Part shown: positions 8,010-16,607 of the stretch, piece after piece
How the letters are laid out: every line of letters begins with the position of its first letter
Position numbering within the stretch: position 1 is the stretch's first letter
NCBI RefSeq assembly: GCF_001046635.1
Contig: NZ_KQ130452.1
Span: forward strand, 484,668-548,667
Reading direction: 5' to 3'
From: Novosphingobium barchaimii LL02
GTDB lineage: Bacteria; Pseudomonadota; Alphaproteobacteria; Sphingomonadales; Sphingomonadaceae
Length of the DNA stretch: 64,000 nt
Notes under the pieces: generated by a model
Seen by the model: the letters and a program-made list of their open reading frames with translations, nothing else
What the model was told of the DNA's origin: nothing
Database searches by the model: none
Program-made: the position numbers and the translations under genes

Positions 8010-8882
8010 TCACGCCAGCACCCGCCCTTGCCGCTGGCGAAAGCTGCTGGGGCTGGCCCCTACCGAGCGGCGAAACGCGAAAGTGAAGCTGGAGGGTGAG
8101 GCGAAGCCCATCGAAAAGGCGATGGTTTTCACGCTTTCGCCTTGCATCAGCAGGCGCTTGGCGGCTTCCATGCGGCGCTGTTCGACATAGTCGCCGATCG
8201 AGCAGGCGCGGCTGACCCTGAAACCCCGCGTCAACTGGCGGACGGACAGCGCGCAGAGCGCCGCCAGTTCCTCCAGCCCCGGCGCGCTGACATCGTCGGC
8301 AAGGCGCTCGTCGATCAGCCGCAGGCGCCAGCCGGAAAGGCCGCCCGTCACCGGTCGCTCCGCCACTTCGATGCAGTGACGGCCAAGTTCGATGGCCAGT
8401 TCGCACCCCAGGAATCCCAGCATCCTGTGTGCCGCAAGGCCGGGGTGGCGCACTTCGGCGGTGATGCGAAACAGCAGCGCCCGCATTTGCGCGCTGGAGA
8501 TATCGAGCGCGGCGGCAAGGTGCGGATCGTCCCAGGTCAGTTCGCGCCCGACCAGTTCGTGAACCAGTCCGGCACCAATGGTGCAGATCAGCGAGGCCTG
8601 CCGTCCGCTGCCGCCCTTGACGAACAGTTCCTCACCAGGGGGCAGCACGAAGATGTCGCCCAGCCGTTCCAGCCGGTGCGGGCCCCAGCGGCGGCGATAG
8701 CCTCCGCGCGATTGGAGCGGGCGGGGGGTGAGGCACATGTTGACGTGGTAGCCCTTGCCCACGGCATGGCGGCTGTCGGTCGGTTCGGGGATGTCGAAGC
8801 GCACGATCTCGGCGCGCACGCCCTCCGTTTCGAGATGCGCGTCGATACACATCGTCGGGCGCACAGCCTCTGTTGCGATCAT
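8010..8882 (-). CDS. AraC family transcriptional regulator
   Basis: The 290-residue protein has a C-terminal AraC/XylS DNA-binding domain (about 190-285), with two helix-turn-helix units and the signature SVKTIAFSMGFASPSSFTFAFRRSVGASPSSFR. The N-terminal 170 residues are an unassigned effector or dimerisation region containing a YRRRWGPHRLERLGDIFVLPPGE segment, similar to AraC proteins that sense hydrophobic or aromatic ligands. It is divergent from the SDR gene at 9048, with 165 bases between, and is the obvious local regulator of the flanking catabolic genes (inference). Confidence 0.88.
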   Translation of the reverse strand: MIATEAVRPTMCIDAHLETEGVRAEIVRFDIPEPTDSRHAVGKGYHVNMCLTPRPLQSRGGYRRRWGPHRLERLGDIFVLPPGEELFVKGGSGRQASLICTIGAGLVHELVGRELTWDDPHLAAALDISSAQMRALLFRITAEVRHPGLAAHRMLGFLGCELAIELGRHCIEVAERPVTGGLSGWRLRLIDERLADDVSAPGLEELAALCALSVRQLTRGFRVSRACSIGDYVEQRRMEAAKRLLMQGESVKTIAFSMGFASPSSFTFAFRRSVGASPSSFRQRQGRVLA

Positions 8883-9047
8883 GCCTCCAGCCTCCCTCGG
8901 CGCGCGCCCGGTGAATGTGTCCCGGACGCCATCTTAGGGCCGGAACTCTATGCCCCCCGCGCTTGCCGGACAAGCTGCCGACGCGGAACATCGCGGCCAC
9001 GAAAGCCCGGCGACAAAGCCGCGCGACTGGGATCGAGGGATAATTTG

Positions 9048-9839
9048 ATGGCGACAGGCCTTTTCGACTGCACGGGCAAAGTGACGGTAGTGACCGGAGG
9101 CAATGGCGGCATCGGCTTCGGGTTTGCCATGGGCGTCGCCAAAATGGGCGGCGACGTGGCGATCTGGGCTCGCAACGCCGAGAAAAGCGCGAATGCGAAG
9201 GCGGAGCTTGAAGCTGCGGGCGCGGGGCGGGTGATCGCCTATCAGGTGGACGTTTCCGAGGAAGCGAACATCGTGGCGGGCTTCGTTCAGGTCATCGCGG
9301 ATTTTGGCCGGGTAGACTGCGTTTTCGCCAATTCGGGGGCGTCTCCGCGCTACAACTCGGTTTTCGATATGCCGACGGAGCATTGGTACGAATTTCAGAA
9401 GACGGCGCTGCACGGCGCGTTCTTCACCCTGCGCGAAGGCGCTCGGCTGATGAAGGAGCGCGTGGAAGCGGGCGACCAAACCGGCGGCTCGCTTGTCGCC
9501 TGCGGTTCGCTCTCGCTGTTCCAGGGACTGCCGGGGAAGATGGAGTATGCCTCGTCCAAGGCGGCGGTGGCGGCGGCGATCCGCTGTTTGGCGGTCGAAC
9601 TCGCGCCGCTGGGCATCCGCGCGAACGTGGTCGCCCCGGGGCTGGTCATGACGCCGATGATGGGCCAGGGGCCCCGCGCCGATGCCGTGGCCCAGCACTT
9701 CGCGCCGACGATCCCGATGAAGCGCACCGGCCGCCCGGCCGATTTCGAGGGCATCGGTGCCTACCTGTGCTCGGACGCCAGCAGTTTCATGACGGGCGAA
9801 ACGATTGCGATCGACGGTGGCTACATGGTGCGGCCGTAA
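9048..9839 (+). CDS. SDR family oxidoreductase
   Basis: The 263-residue classical short-chain dehydrogenase has a cofactor loop TGGNGGIG (16-23), NSGAS in place of the usual NNAG (95-99), and the catalytic YASSK (Y167, K171). The C-terminal TGETIAIDGGYMV is typical. The start is set at ATG 9048 because the fold begins immediately after it; no longer start fits. It heads a rightward series with the zinc-type dehydrogenase and the metallo-beta-lactamase-fold gene. The substrate is probably a secondary alcohol or ketone in the cluster pathway (inference). Confidence 0.9.
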   Translation: MATGLFDCTGKVTVVTGGNGGIGFGFAMGVAKMGGDVAIWARNAEKSANAKAELEAAGAGRVIAYQVDVSEEANIVAGFVQVIADFGRVDCVFANSGASPRYNSVFDMPTEHWYEFQKTALHGAFFTLREGARLMKERVEAGDQTGGSLVACGSLSLFQGLPGKMEYASSKAAVAAAIRCLAVELAPLGIRANVVAPGLVMTPMMGQGPRADAVAQHFAPTIPMKRTGRPADFEGIGAYLCSDASSFMTGETIAIDGGYMVRP

Positions 9840-9876
9840 TCGCCCCGATTGACCAGAACGTGAGAGGAGAGAAGCG

Positions 9877-10890
9877 ATGAAGCGGCTGAACATTCACGGT
9901 GTCGGCGACGTCCGCCTCGATACATATGAACGGCCCGAGGCAGGTCCCAACGACGTGGTCGTGCGCATGAAGTCGGTCGGCATCTGCGGCAGCGACCTGT
10001 CCTATATCAAGATGGGCGGAATGCCCGCCGAGCCGGGCGGGCAGACCGCGCTGGGCCATGAAGGCGCGGGCGAAGTGCTTCAGGTCGGCTCTGGCGTCAG
10101 CGGCATTGCCGTGGGCGATGCGGTGATCGTCAATCCGATGATGACGCCCAGCAACATCGGCTCGGGCGGGCCGGAAGGCGCCTTTACCGAGGAACTGCTG
10201 GTGCGCGAGGCGCAGCTTGGCACATCAATCCTGCCGATCCCGGAAGGCGTCGATTTCGACGTAGCGGCGATGTGCGAGCCGCTGGCCGTCGCCATGCACG
10301 GCGTCAACCGCGCAGAAGTAAAGCCGGGCGACAAGGTGGTGGTGTTCGGCTGCGGTCCGATCGGCCTTGGCATGTTGCTTTGGCTGAAGGACCGCGGCGT
10401 GGACGAGGTGGTGGCGCTGGACCTCTCGGAGGAGCGGCTGGAACGTGCCCGCGCCATCGGCGTCCAGGCCGCGCTGGACCCGAGCAAGGTGGACCTGCGC
10501 GCGGAACTGGCGAGGCTGCACGGGGAAGTGCCCAGCTTCAACCGCGTGGGCGTGGGCACCGACGCCTTCATCGATGCGGCAGGCGCGCCGCACATCCTGG
10601 CGCAGGTCATCATGATGGCCAAGTTCCACGCCCGGCTGGTGATAACGGCGGCCTACATGAAGCCCATCGAATTTCCGGTCGGCCGCATGCTGACCAGCGA
10701 GATGACCATCACCACGGCGGTCGGCTATCCCACCGAAATGCCCGAGGTGATCGCTGCGATGCCGCGCCTCAAGGACCAGATCGCGGCCATGATAAGCCAC
10801 AAGCTGCCATTCGGCGAAGTGCTGCACGGGCTGGAAATCGCCGCCACGCCGCAGTCGGCGAAAGTCATGATACAGTTCGAGGAAGCCTGA
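9877..10890 (+). CDS. Zinc-type alcohol dehydrogenase (MDR superfamily)
   Basis: The 337-residue medium-chain dehydrogenase has catalytic zinc ligands Cys37 (GICGSD) and His61-Glu62 (GHEGAGEV) and the Rossmann loop FGCGPIGLG (about 154-162). The four-cysteine structural zinc loop is absent, as in several sorbitol/threonine-dehydrogenase-like subgroups. GAGAGG just upstream of ATG 9877 is a good ribosome site. It lies 37 bases after the SDR and 1 base before the next gene, so all three are co-transcribed. It probably oxidises a diol or hydroxy intermediate with NAD(P)+. Confidence 0.9.
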   Translation: MKRLNIHGVGDVRLDTYERPEAGPNDVVVRMKSVGICGSDLSYIKMGGMPAEPGGQTALGHEGAGEVLQVGSGVSGIAVGDAVIVNPMMTPSNIGSGGPEGAFTEELLVREAQLGTSILPIPEGVDFDVAAMCEPLAVAMHGVNRAEVKPGDKVVVFGCGPIGLGMLLWLKDRGVDEVVALDLSEERLERARAIGVQAALDPSKVDLRAELARLHGEVPSFNRVGVGTDAFIDAAGAPHILAQVIMMAKFHARLVITAAYMKPIEFPVGRMLTSEMTITTAVGYPTEMPEVIAAMPRLKDQIAAMISHKLPFGEVLHGLEIAATPQSAKVMIQFEEA

Positions 10891-10891
10891 C

Positions 10892-12139
10892 ATGAACGCA
10901 ACCAGGGAATCCGCCCCGAAGCTGGCCGACCTCGTCCGTTCGGGAGACGAGCAGGCGGAGGCTATTGCCGTCACCGATTTCATCTTCCAGGCCAACGACA
11001 TCTCCAACGCCTATCTCGTCACCACCGGCGAGGGCGACGTGATGATCAACACCGGCTTCATGGATAACGCCGAGCGTACACGGCGACTGCTGGCCCCGCA
11101 CCGCAAGGGGCCGCTGGCCTTCGTGATAATCACGCAAAGCCACGCCGATCATTACGGCGGCCTGCCCGAATTCGTGGAAGAGGGCACGCAGGTCATCGGC
11201 GGTCCCGGCTTCAACGAAGCGCTGGCGGACATGAACGGGCTGCAATCGTTCTTCGGGCCCAGGAGCAGGAAGCTCTGGGGTTCCACCCTGAAGCGCGGCT
11301 CCGCGCCCAAGGCGCCGCCGCATGTCGAGCCGGATATCCTCGTCGAGCGCCGCCTGACGGTGGAGGTGGGGGATCGTACCTTCGAGCTGATCTCCACCCC
11401 TGAAGGCGAAACGGTCGATGCGCTTACCGTGTGGATGCCGAAGGAGAAAATCGCCTTTACCGGCAATGTCTTCGGGCCGGTGTGGCTTTCGATGCCGTTT
11501 CTCAACACCCTGCGCGGCGACAAGCCGCGACTGGTGCGCAATTACCTGAAGTCGCTGGAGATGGTGCGTGCGCTCGGAGCCGAGATCGTCGTTACCGGCC
11601 ACGGCGAGGCGATCCGGGGCAAGGAGCGCATCCGCGCCGACCTCGACAAGCTGCACGCCGCCGTCAGCCATGTGCGCGACTTTACGCTGGAAGGCATGAA
11701 GGCGGGCAAGGACGTGCACACCCTGATGCGCGAATTCGCGTGGCCGGAAGGGCTGCAGATCGGCGAATTCCACGGCAAGGGCAGCTGGGCGGTCAAGTCC
11801 ATCTGGCGCGAATATGCGGGCTGGCTGCACTACGAGGACGGCACCACGGCGCTTTACGGCGTGCCGCGCAGCAGCGTCGATGCCGACCTCGCCGAGCTGG
11901 CGGGCGGCGCGGCGAAACTGGCCCAGCGCGCGCAGGCAAAGCTGGACGGCGGCGCGGCGCTGGAGGCGGTTCACCTGACCGACATCGCCCTCAATGCGGA
12001 GCCGGACAACGCGGAGGCGCTCAAGGTCCGCAAGGCCGCGCATGAAGCGCTGCTTGCGGCCAGCGGGGGCAAGAACCTCTCGGAGACGATGTGGCTGCGT
12101 TCCGAGATCGCCGCCATGGAGGCAAAGCTGGCGGAATGA
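10892..12139 (+). CDS. Metallo-beta-lactamase-fold protein, alkyl-sulfatase-like
   Basis: The 415-residue protein has an N-terminal MBL domain and a C-terminal region of about 150 residues resembling the alkyl-sulfatase dimerisation/TPR-like domain. The metal motif reads TQSHADHYGG (81-90): His84, Asp86 and His87 are present but the first canonical His (THxHxDH) is Gln82. A later TGHGEAI supplies another His. It starts 1 base after the dehydrogenase stop, so translation is coupled. A hydrolase acting on a sulfate or other ester would complement the nearby sulfotransferase, but the altered ligand makes this uncertain. Confidence 0.8.
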   Translation: MNATRESAPKLADLVRSGDEQAEAIAVTDFIFQANDISNAYLVTTGEGDVMINTGFMDNAERTRRLLAPHRKGPLAFVIITQSHADHYGGLPEFVEEGTQVIGGPGFNEALADMNGLQSFFGPRSRKLWGSTLKRGSAPKAPPHVEPDILVERRLTVEVGDRTFELISTPEGETVDALTVWMPKEKIAFTGNVFGPVWLSMPFLNTLRGDKPRLVRNYLKSLEMVRALGAEIVVTGHGEAIRGKERIRADLDKLHAAVSHVRDFTLEGMKAGKDVHTLMREFAWPEGLQIGEFHGKGSWAVKSIWREYAGWLHYEDGTTALYGVPRSSVDADLAELAGGAAKLAQRAQAKLDGGAALEAVHLTDIALNAEPDNAEALKVRKAAHEALLAASGGKNLSETMWLRSEIAAMEAKLAE

Positions 12140-12257
12140 ATGTGCCCCGCCGCGGACATCGTCTGGGGGATGGTTCGGCAAACAACCCGCTGAGGCTCCC
12201 ATCGGGTTGTGAGTGCCATCTATAGTCGGTGCAACGATACGAATGGGAGCGGATTGA

Positions 12258-13061
12258 ATGAGCACGCCCGATATTCTGGACCTTGGCGGGCAGGTCGCCG
12301 TCGTCACCGGCGCGGGACAGAACGCGGGGCGCGGTATCGCGCTCGAACTGGCGCGGCACAATGCCGGGGGCATTGCCGTCAACGACTTCGTGCCCGAGCG
12401 GGCCGAGGCGGTGGCCGAGGAAATCCGGGCGACTGGCGTTCCCGCGCTGGCGGTGCCGTTCGACGTGGGCGATCTCGATGCGATCAAGGCGGCGAACGCG
12501 GCGATCACGGACAAGCTGGGGGCCGCGACGATCCTGGTGAACAACGCGGGCATGGCCGGGCCGGGCGGTTCGCTGCGTCGGGCGCTGAACTTCTGGGAAG
12601 AAGATCCGGCCGCCTGGGACCGTTACCTGCGCACCAATCTATACGGCGTCTACAATGCCTGCTTCGCCTTGATCCCGAACATGGTCGCGGCCAGGCGCGG
12701 GCGGATCGTCACCATCGTGTCGGATTCCGGCCGCGTGGGCGAGCCGAAGCTGGCGGTCTACGCCTCGGCCAAGGCGGGCGCGCAGGGCTTTGTGCGCTCG
12801 ATCGCCAAGGAATTGGGGCGCTATAATGTAACCTCGAACGCGGTGTCGCTGTCCTCGCTGATGCCTGACATGCCCGAGGAGAAGCTGGCCGAAGTGATGG
12901 CCAGCGATCACGCCAAGGCGCAGTTGGCGCATTATACCATTCGCCGTTACGGCAAGTCCGCCGATGTCGCTGGACTGGTGGCTTTCCTGTGCTCGGACGC
13001 GGCGGGATGGATCACGGGGCAGACCTATCCGCTCAACGGCGGCTATGCGCCTTCGATGTAA
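12258..13061 (+). CDS. SDR family oxidoreductase
   Basis: The 267-residue classical SDR contains TGAGQNAGRG (17-26), NNAG (95-98) and YASAK (Y168, K172). VNDF after the second strand (acidic Asp43) favours NAD(H) over NADP(H). The C-terminal TGQTYPLNGGYAPSM is standard. The start at 12258 follows GGGAGCGGATTG. It sits 118 bases after the MBL-fold gene, so it may have its own promoter. Function is presumably one redox step of the same pathway, but the substrate is unknown. Confidence 0.9.
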   Translation: MSTPDILDLGGQVAVVTGAGQNAGRGIALELARHNAGGIAVNDFVPERAEAVAEEIRATGVPALAVPFDVGDLDAIKAANAAITDKLGAATILVNNAGMAGPGGSLRRALNFWEEDPAAWDRYLRTNLYGVYNACFALIPNMVAARRGRIVTIVSDSGRVGEPKLAVYASAKAGAQGFVRSIAKELGRYNVTSNAVSLSSLMPDMPEEKLAEVMASDHAKAQLAHYTIRRYGKSADVAGLVAFLCSDAAGWITGQTYPLNGGYAPSM

Positions 13062-13112
13062 GGATAGCGCTGTTCTGGCACTCGATCCGGCACGGCGCCA
13101 TGATCAGAATAC

Positions 13113-14180
13113 TCAGGCCGTCACTTCGCGCGTCTCGCCGTCCAGCCACTGGCGCACCACGAGATAGCGCCCATGCAGCGCCCCGCGATCCTGAATGCCG
13201 AAGCCGAGCAGGGTGCCTTCGCAGCCTTCGGCGGCGGGGAGCCACTTCACTTGTTCCAGACCGATGCGCACACCTTCGCGCGACAGGTCGGTAGCGCGGG
13301 CGAGCCCCTCGGCGACGAGGCGGCCAAGGTCATGGCCTTTGGCGACGGCAAGTGCCTGCTGGCGCGGTGCGCCAAGCTGAGACATCTGCGCCTGCAGGGT
13401 GGTGTTCGTGTCCGAATGCATGTCGATGTAGAACCAGCCGTCGCAGTCGTGCGCGAACGTACCGTGATACCCGCGCAGGCCAGCGGTATTCATGATGTTC
13501 GGCCCTGGCCAAGCACAGGCCGAGAGCGCCTTTGCCACCGCCGGCGCGGAGACGCCAAGGCCGAGGTAGACCACGCCGTCCGGCGCGCCTTCCAGCAGAG
13601 CGTCGACCAGCGCGGCGGCATCGTCGGCCAGGGGGGACATGCCCTCCTTCGCGACGATCTCTATGCCGAGAATGCGCGCTTCGCTTTCGAGATACTTGAG
13701 GTGCCGCGTGCCGATCGGCGAGATGTCGTAGGCTATCGCGAGACGGCGGCAGCCCAGCATCGCCATGTGCCGCGCGATGACCAGTGATTCGTCTTCATGG
13801 CTGCCGACCTGATGATGGAACATGTAGCGGCCCCGCGCACGCTCGGCCCCGGCCCAGTTGATGGTGGGGATGCGCAACTGTTCGGCCAGCGGCGTAGCCA
13901 CAAGGGCATTGTCGCCGATGGCCGGCCCCACAATCAGGCTGACGCCCGCGTCGGCCAGCTGGCGATAGGCGGTCTCCACCGCCTCCGCCGTGCCCGAGGG
14001 TAGGCCCAGGCCATAGGCGTGGATGAACTCCACTTCGGCGGGGAAGCGCCCCGCATCGCGCAGGACCGCGATTTCGCGCTCCAGCCAGCCGGTGACATCG
14101 CCCGGAATCGGGGTATTATCGTCCAGATCGGAGAAGTCGGCCATATCGTTGAGAACGCCGACTTTTACGCTTTCTGGCAT
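13113..14180 (-). CDS. ABC-type branched-chain-amino-acid-like substrate-binding protein without signal peptide
   Basis: The 355-residue protein has the two-lobed Peripla_BP_6/LivJ-like fold: an N-terminal KVGVLNDMADFSD strand, VSLIVGPAIGDNALVATPLAEQLRIPTINWAG in the first lobe, and ILGIEIVAKEGMSP followed by GAPDGVVYLGLGVSAPAVAKAL in the second. The start at 14180 has a good GGAGG site. Neither this start nor the upstream frame encodes a Sec, Tat or lipoprotein signal, so a cytoplasmic ligand sensor is possible. No ABC permease or ATPase gene lies nearby. It converges on the second SDR gene. Confidence 0.82.
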   Translation of the reverse strand: MPESVKVGVLNDMADFSDLDDNTPIPGDVTGWLEREIAVLRDAGRFPAEVEFIHAYGLGLPSGTAEAVETAYRQLADAGVSLIVGPAIGDNALVATPLAEQLRIPTINWAGAERARGRYMFHHQVGSHEDESLVIARHMAMLGCRRLAIAYDISPIGTRHLKYLESEARILGIEIVAKEGMSPLADDAAALVDALLEGAPDGVVYLGLGVSAPAVAKALSACAWPGPNIMNTAGLRGYHGTFAHDCDGWFYIDMHSDTNTTLQAQMSQLGAPRQQALAVAKGHDLGRLVAEGLARATDLSREGVRIGLEQVKWLPAAEGCEGTLLGFGIQDRGALHGRYLVVRQWLDGETREVTA

Positions 14181-14303
14181 GAATGTCCTCCGGGCGGCCT
14201 CCGGCGCGCACGATTGCCGCCGCATACCGCGCCCGCGCCTAGCAATGAGCCAGCAGGCAAAAGGATGCACGGCGGCTGCGTGAAACGCGCCGGGCGATGG
14301 AGG

Positions 14304-14831
14304 TCAGCCGCGCGGCCCCCTGGCGAACAGCGTCTGCGTGCAAAGTGCATAGCTGGGATCACGTTCGCCAAGGCCCAGCAGGCCGCCACCTTCGAACGGG
14401 CGGCGCAGTTTGAAGTCGTATGTCACGACGCGTTTGGAAAACCGCCAGCGGCTATCCGGGCATCGGCGGTAATTGTCGATGTAGCGCACCGCCATGAAGT
14501 CTTCCTCGCCAGGGCCGTCGCGCGCGGGGATGAGGTGGTAGGCAAGCCCATAGACCTCGCCGCTGGCCTCGTTGCCGTCCACCGCGATCAGGTGGTTGCA
14601 TACGTGGTGTCCCGAGTAGGGGATGTACGGAAATGCCCGCGCGATGAAGTCGCAGTATTCCGGCGCCGGCCCATCGAAGCTGTCGCCGTGGCTGTCGGTC
14701 GCGTCCTCGGTGTACAGGTCGCGCAGCAGGGCAATGTCCTGCCGGTCGATCGCGCGGGAATAGAGCAGTACCAGCTCGCGGATCGCATCCTTGTCGATCA
14801 GTGCCTGAAGGGCCGGTTCGGAGATGGCCAT
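14304..14831 (-). CDS. SnoaL-like (NTF2 fold) protein
   Basis: The 175-residue protein shows the SnoaL_4/NTF2-like pattern: an N-terminal helix IDKDAIRELVLLYSRAIDRQD, DLYTEDATDSHG, and later beta strands including VYGLAYHLIPA and WRFSKRVVTYDF. Members are isomerases, hydratases or small ring-hydroxylating partners acting on hydrophobic ligands in the cone-shaped cavity. It lies downstream of a tiny SDR remnant on the same strand. The exact reaction cannot be assigned. Confidence 0.8.
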   Translation of the reverse strand: MAISEPALQALIDKDAIRELVLLYSRAIDRQDIALLRDLYTEDATDSHGDSFDGPAPEYCDFIARAFPYIPYSGHHVCNHLIAVDGNEASGEVYGLAYHLIPARDGPGEEDFMAVRYIDNYRRCPDSRWRFSKRVVTYDFKLRRPFEGGGLLGLGERDPSYALCTQTLFARGPRG

Positions 14832-14847
14832 TCTCGTGGTTCTTTCC

Positions 14848-14958
14848 CTATGCTCGGAGCCGCGCGCCGCCGCCGAAGGGGTACACCCGCTCCCCAGTCA
14901 GCGCAGTGGCGGAGCCGCTGGTGACGATCGCAACATTGCCGCCCAGTTGAAAATTCAA
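14848..14958 (-). pseudogene. Tiny short-chain dehydrogenase remnant
   Basis: A 36-codon frame (TTG start) reads an SDR-like beginning, FQLGGNVAIVTSGSA, fused directly to an SDR-like ending, TGERVYPFGGGA. In intact SDRs these segments are about 200 residues apart, so an internal deletion is the simplest explanation. The stop lies 17 bases before the SnoaL-like start, where an SDR gene often sits. The match is short and judged by eye. Confidence 0.45.
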
Positions 14959-15037
14959 GGCATGGTCCGGCCTTATGTCCAGCCGTTGACCTATGTCACG
15001 GCGCGTGCGGGGGCAAACCGCCCCCGCGATCAGCGCG

Positions 15038-15448
15038 TCAGTTGTGCGCGGAAAGGACGCAGCGCATCTCGCCGTCCCTACCGTCGTCCTTCACCTGGCG
15101 TAGGAAGTTGGAGGAAATGCGGTGCAGCTTCAGGCCCTTGTGCTTGCCGCCGGTCATCGTCACCCGATCGCCGACGAAGAGGTAGCTGCCGCGAATGCCG
15201 CCGGCCTTGTAGCTGGAGGAATTGACGATGCGGAATTCATATTCCGGTACCAGCTTGCCCGGGGCGCCGCCGGCGTCCCCCGGCAGTTCGCAGGTGTACG
15301 TGCCGATCGGCAGGGTCGAGATCGGGCCGCCCGGAACCGGCGGCGGCGGCGGCGCACTGGCGGCGCATCCGCTGCTCGCAAGCAGCAGCGCTGCGGCGAC
15401 GAGACCTGAGGGAAGGGCGAGCGGAGTCCGGCTGGCGATGCGCATCAT
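15038..15448 (-). CDS. Small putative lipoprotein
   Basis: The 136-residue protein begins with a lipoprotein signal ending in LLASSGC, so it should be lipid-anchored in the envelope. The mature part starts with a Pro-rich linker ([10 protein letters not shown]), then a compact domain containing two further Cys (YTCEL near residue 52 and MRCVL near 130) that could pair. No family recognised. It is divergent from efp. Confidence 0.75.
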   Translation of the reverse strand: MMRIASRTPLALPSGLVAAALLLASSGCAASAPPPPPVPGGPISTLPIGTYTCELPGDAGGAPGKLVPEYEFRIVNSSSYKAGGIRGSYLFVGDRVTMTGGKHKGLKLHRISSNFLRQVKDDGRDGEMRCVLSAHN

Positions 15449-15588
15449 GGCGATTGGCTAGCATCGGCGCGAAGCAATTGCCATGCTTCGCTGCCTCGTC
15501 TAAGGGCGCAGGCTTTCCAAGGGACGTATCGTCGTCGTCAACGGCAGCGGCCCGTCCCTCAAGCTCTTTCGCATCGAAGGCACGAACC

Positions 15589-16152
15589 ATGAAGATCAGC
15601 GGCGTCGATATCCGTCCCGGCAACATCCTTGAATACGAAAAGGGCATCTGGAAGGTCGCGAAGACGCAGCACACCCAGCCCGGCAAGGGCGGTGCCTTCA
15701 TGCAGGTCGAGATGAAGAACCTGATCGATGGCCGCAAGACCAACGTGCGCTTCCGCAGCGCCGACACGGTCGAGCGCGTGCGCCTCGACACCAAGGACTT
15801 CCAGTTCCTCTACGCTGAGGGCGAGGACCTGGTGTTCATGGACACTGAGAACTACGACCAGATCTCGCTCCCCGCAGACCTTCTGGGCGAGGCTGCCGCC
15901 TTCCTCCAGGACGGTATGCAGGTGAATCTCGAAATGTGGGAAGAGCGCCCGATCTCGGTGCAGCTGCCTGAGCAGGTCGAGGCCACTATCGTCGAGGCCG
16001 ACGCCGTGGTGAAGGGCCAGACCGCCTCTTCCAGCTTCAAGCCGGCGATTCTCGACAATGGCGTTCGAGTGATGGTCCCGCCGCACATCGGCAGCGGAAC
16101 GCGCATCATCGTCGACGTCTACGAGAAGTCCTACGTGAAGAAGGCTGACTGA
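15589..16152 (+). CDS. efp: Translation elongation factor P
   Basis: The 187-residue protein relieves ribosome stalling at polyproline. The KOW-like N-terminal domain carries the tip loop [11 protein letters not shown], with Lys33 in the position modified in other bacteria, followed by two OB-type domains ending in [21 protein letters not shown] 15589 matches the family N-terminus [12 protein letters not shown]; the longer upstream frame does not. The modification enzyme genes (epmA/epmB) are not in this window. The stop overlaps the next gene. Confidence 0.95.
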   Translation: MKISGVDIRPGNILEYEKGIWKVAKTQHTQPGKGGAFMQVEMKNLIDGRKTNVRFRSADTVERVRLDTKDFQFLYAEGEDLVFMDTENYDQISLPADLLGEAAAFLQDGMQVNLEMWEERPISVQLPEQVEATIVEADAVVKGQTASSSFKPAILDNGVRVMVPPHIGSGTRIIVDVYEKSYVKKAD

Positions 16153-16556
16153 TGCGCGCACTTTTCCTTGCCCTTGCCGCGACCGGACTGGTTGCCGGCG
16201 GTGTTCCTGCCCTTGCCGCACCCGCCAAGAAGGCGGCTCCTGCTAATAAGTCTGCTGCTCCGGCCGCAGGCGCGCAGGCTGCCCAGTCCGAGCACGCGGT
16301 CCTTTACCTCAAGGTACTGATCAGCGCTCTGCAGTCCGATCAGGTCAAGGAAGAGGCGAAGTCCGCACTTGTCGGCTGCCTTTACGAAAACTCGCTGGGC
16401 AAGATCAGCGAAGGCGTGGACAAGGTCATCGCCGAGAACGCCGACAAGGTTCAGCGCGACAAGCCGGCGGAGGTCTTCGCGGTCCTCACGGCGGTCTGCG
16501 GCTACAAGGGTGATCCCACCCAGCCGTCTCCGGCCAGCCCGACCACCGGTCGATAA
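16152..16556 (+). CDS. Exported protein of unknown function
   Basis: The 134-residue protein has a Sec signal, [22 protein letters not shown], then a Lys/Ala/Pro-rich linker, a helical domain (SEHAVLYLKVLISALQSDQVKEEAKSALVGCLYENSLGKISEGV) and a Pro/Ser tail. Its ATG overlaps the efp stop (TGATG), so it is coupled to efp. Two Cys in the helical domain (about 77 and 116) may pair in the periplasm. It belongs to the conserved sphingomonad efp-suhB neighbourhood; its role is unknown. Confidence 0.8.
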   Translation: MRALFLALAATGLVAGGVPALAAPAKKAAPANKSAAPAAGAQAAQSEHAVLYLKVLISALQSDQVKEEAKSALVGCLYENSLGKISEGVDKVIAENADKVQRDKPAEVFAVLTAVCGYKGDPTQPSPASPTTGR

Positions 16557-16607
16557 TAACAGATAGGCCGGCGCCAGCGGCGCCGGACATAGGAGCGAAG
16601 TACAGTC

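Noticed and set aside
10865-12553. Long minus-strand open frame opposite the MBL-fold and second SDR genes
   Set aside because: Antisense to well-supported coding regions, Arg/His-rich composition and no motif.
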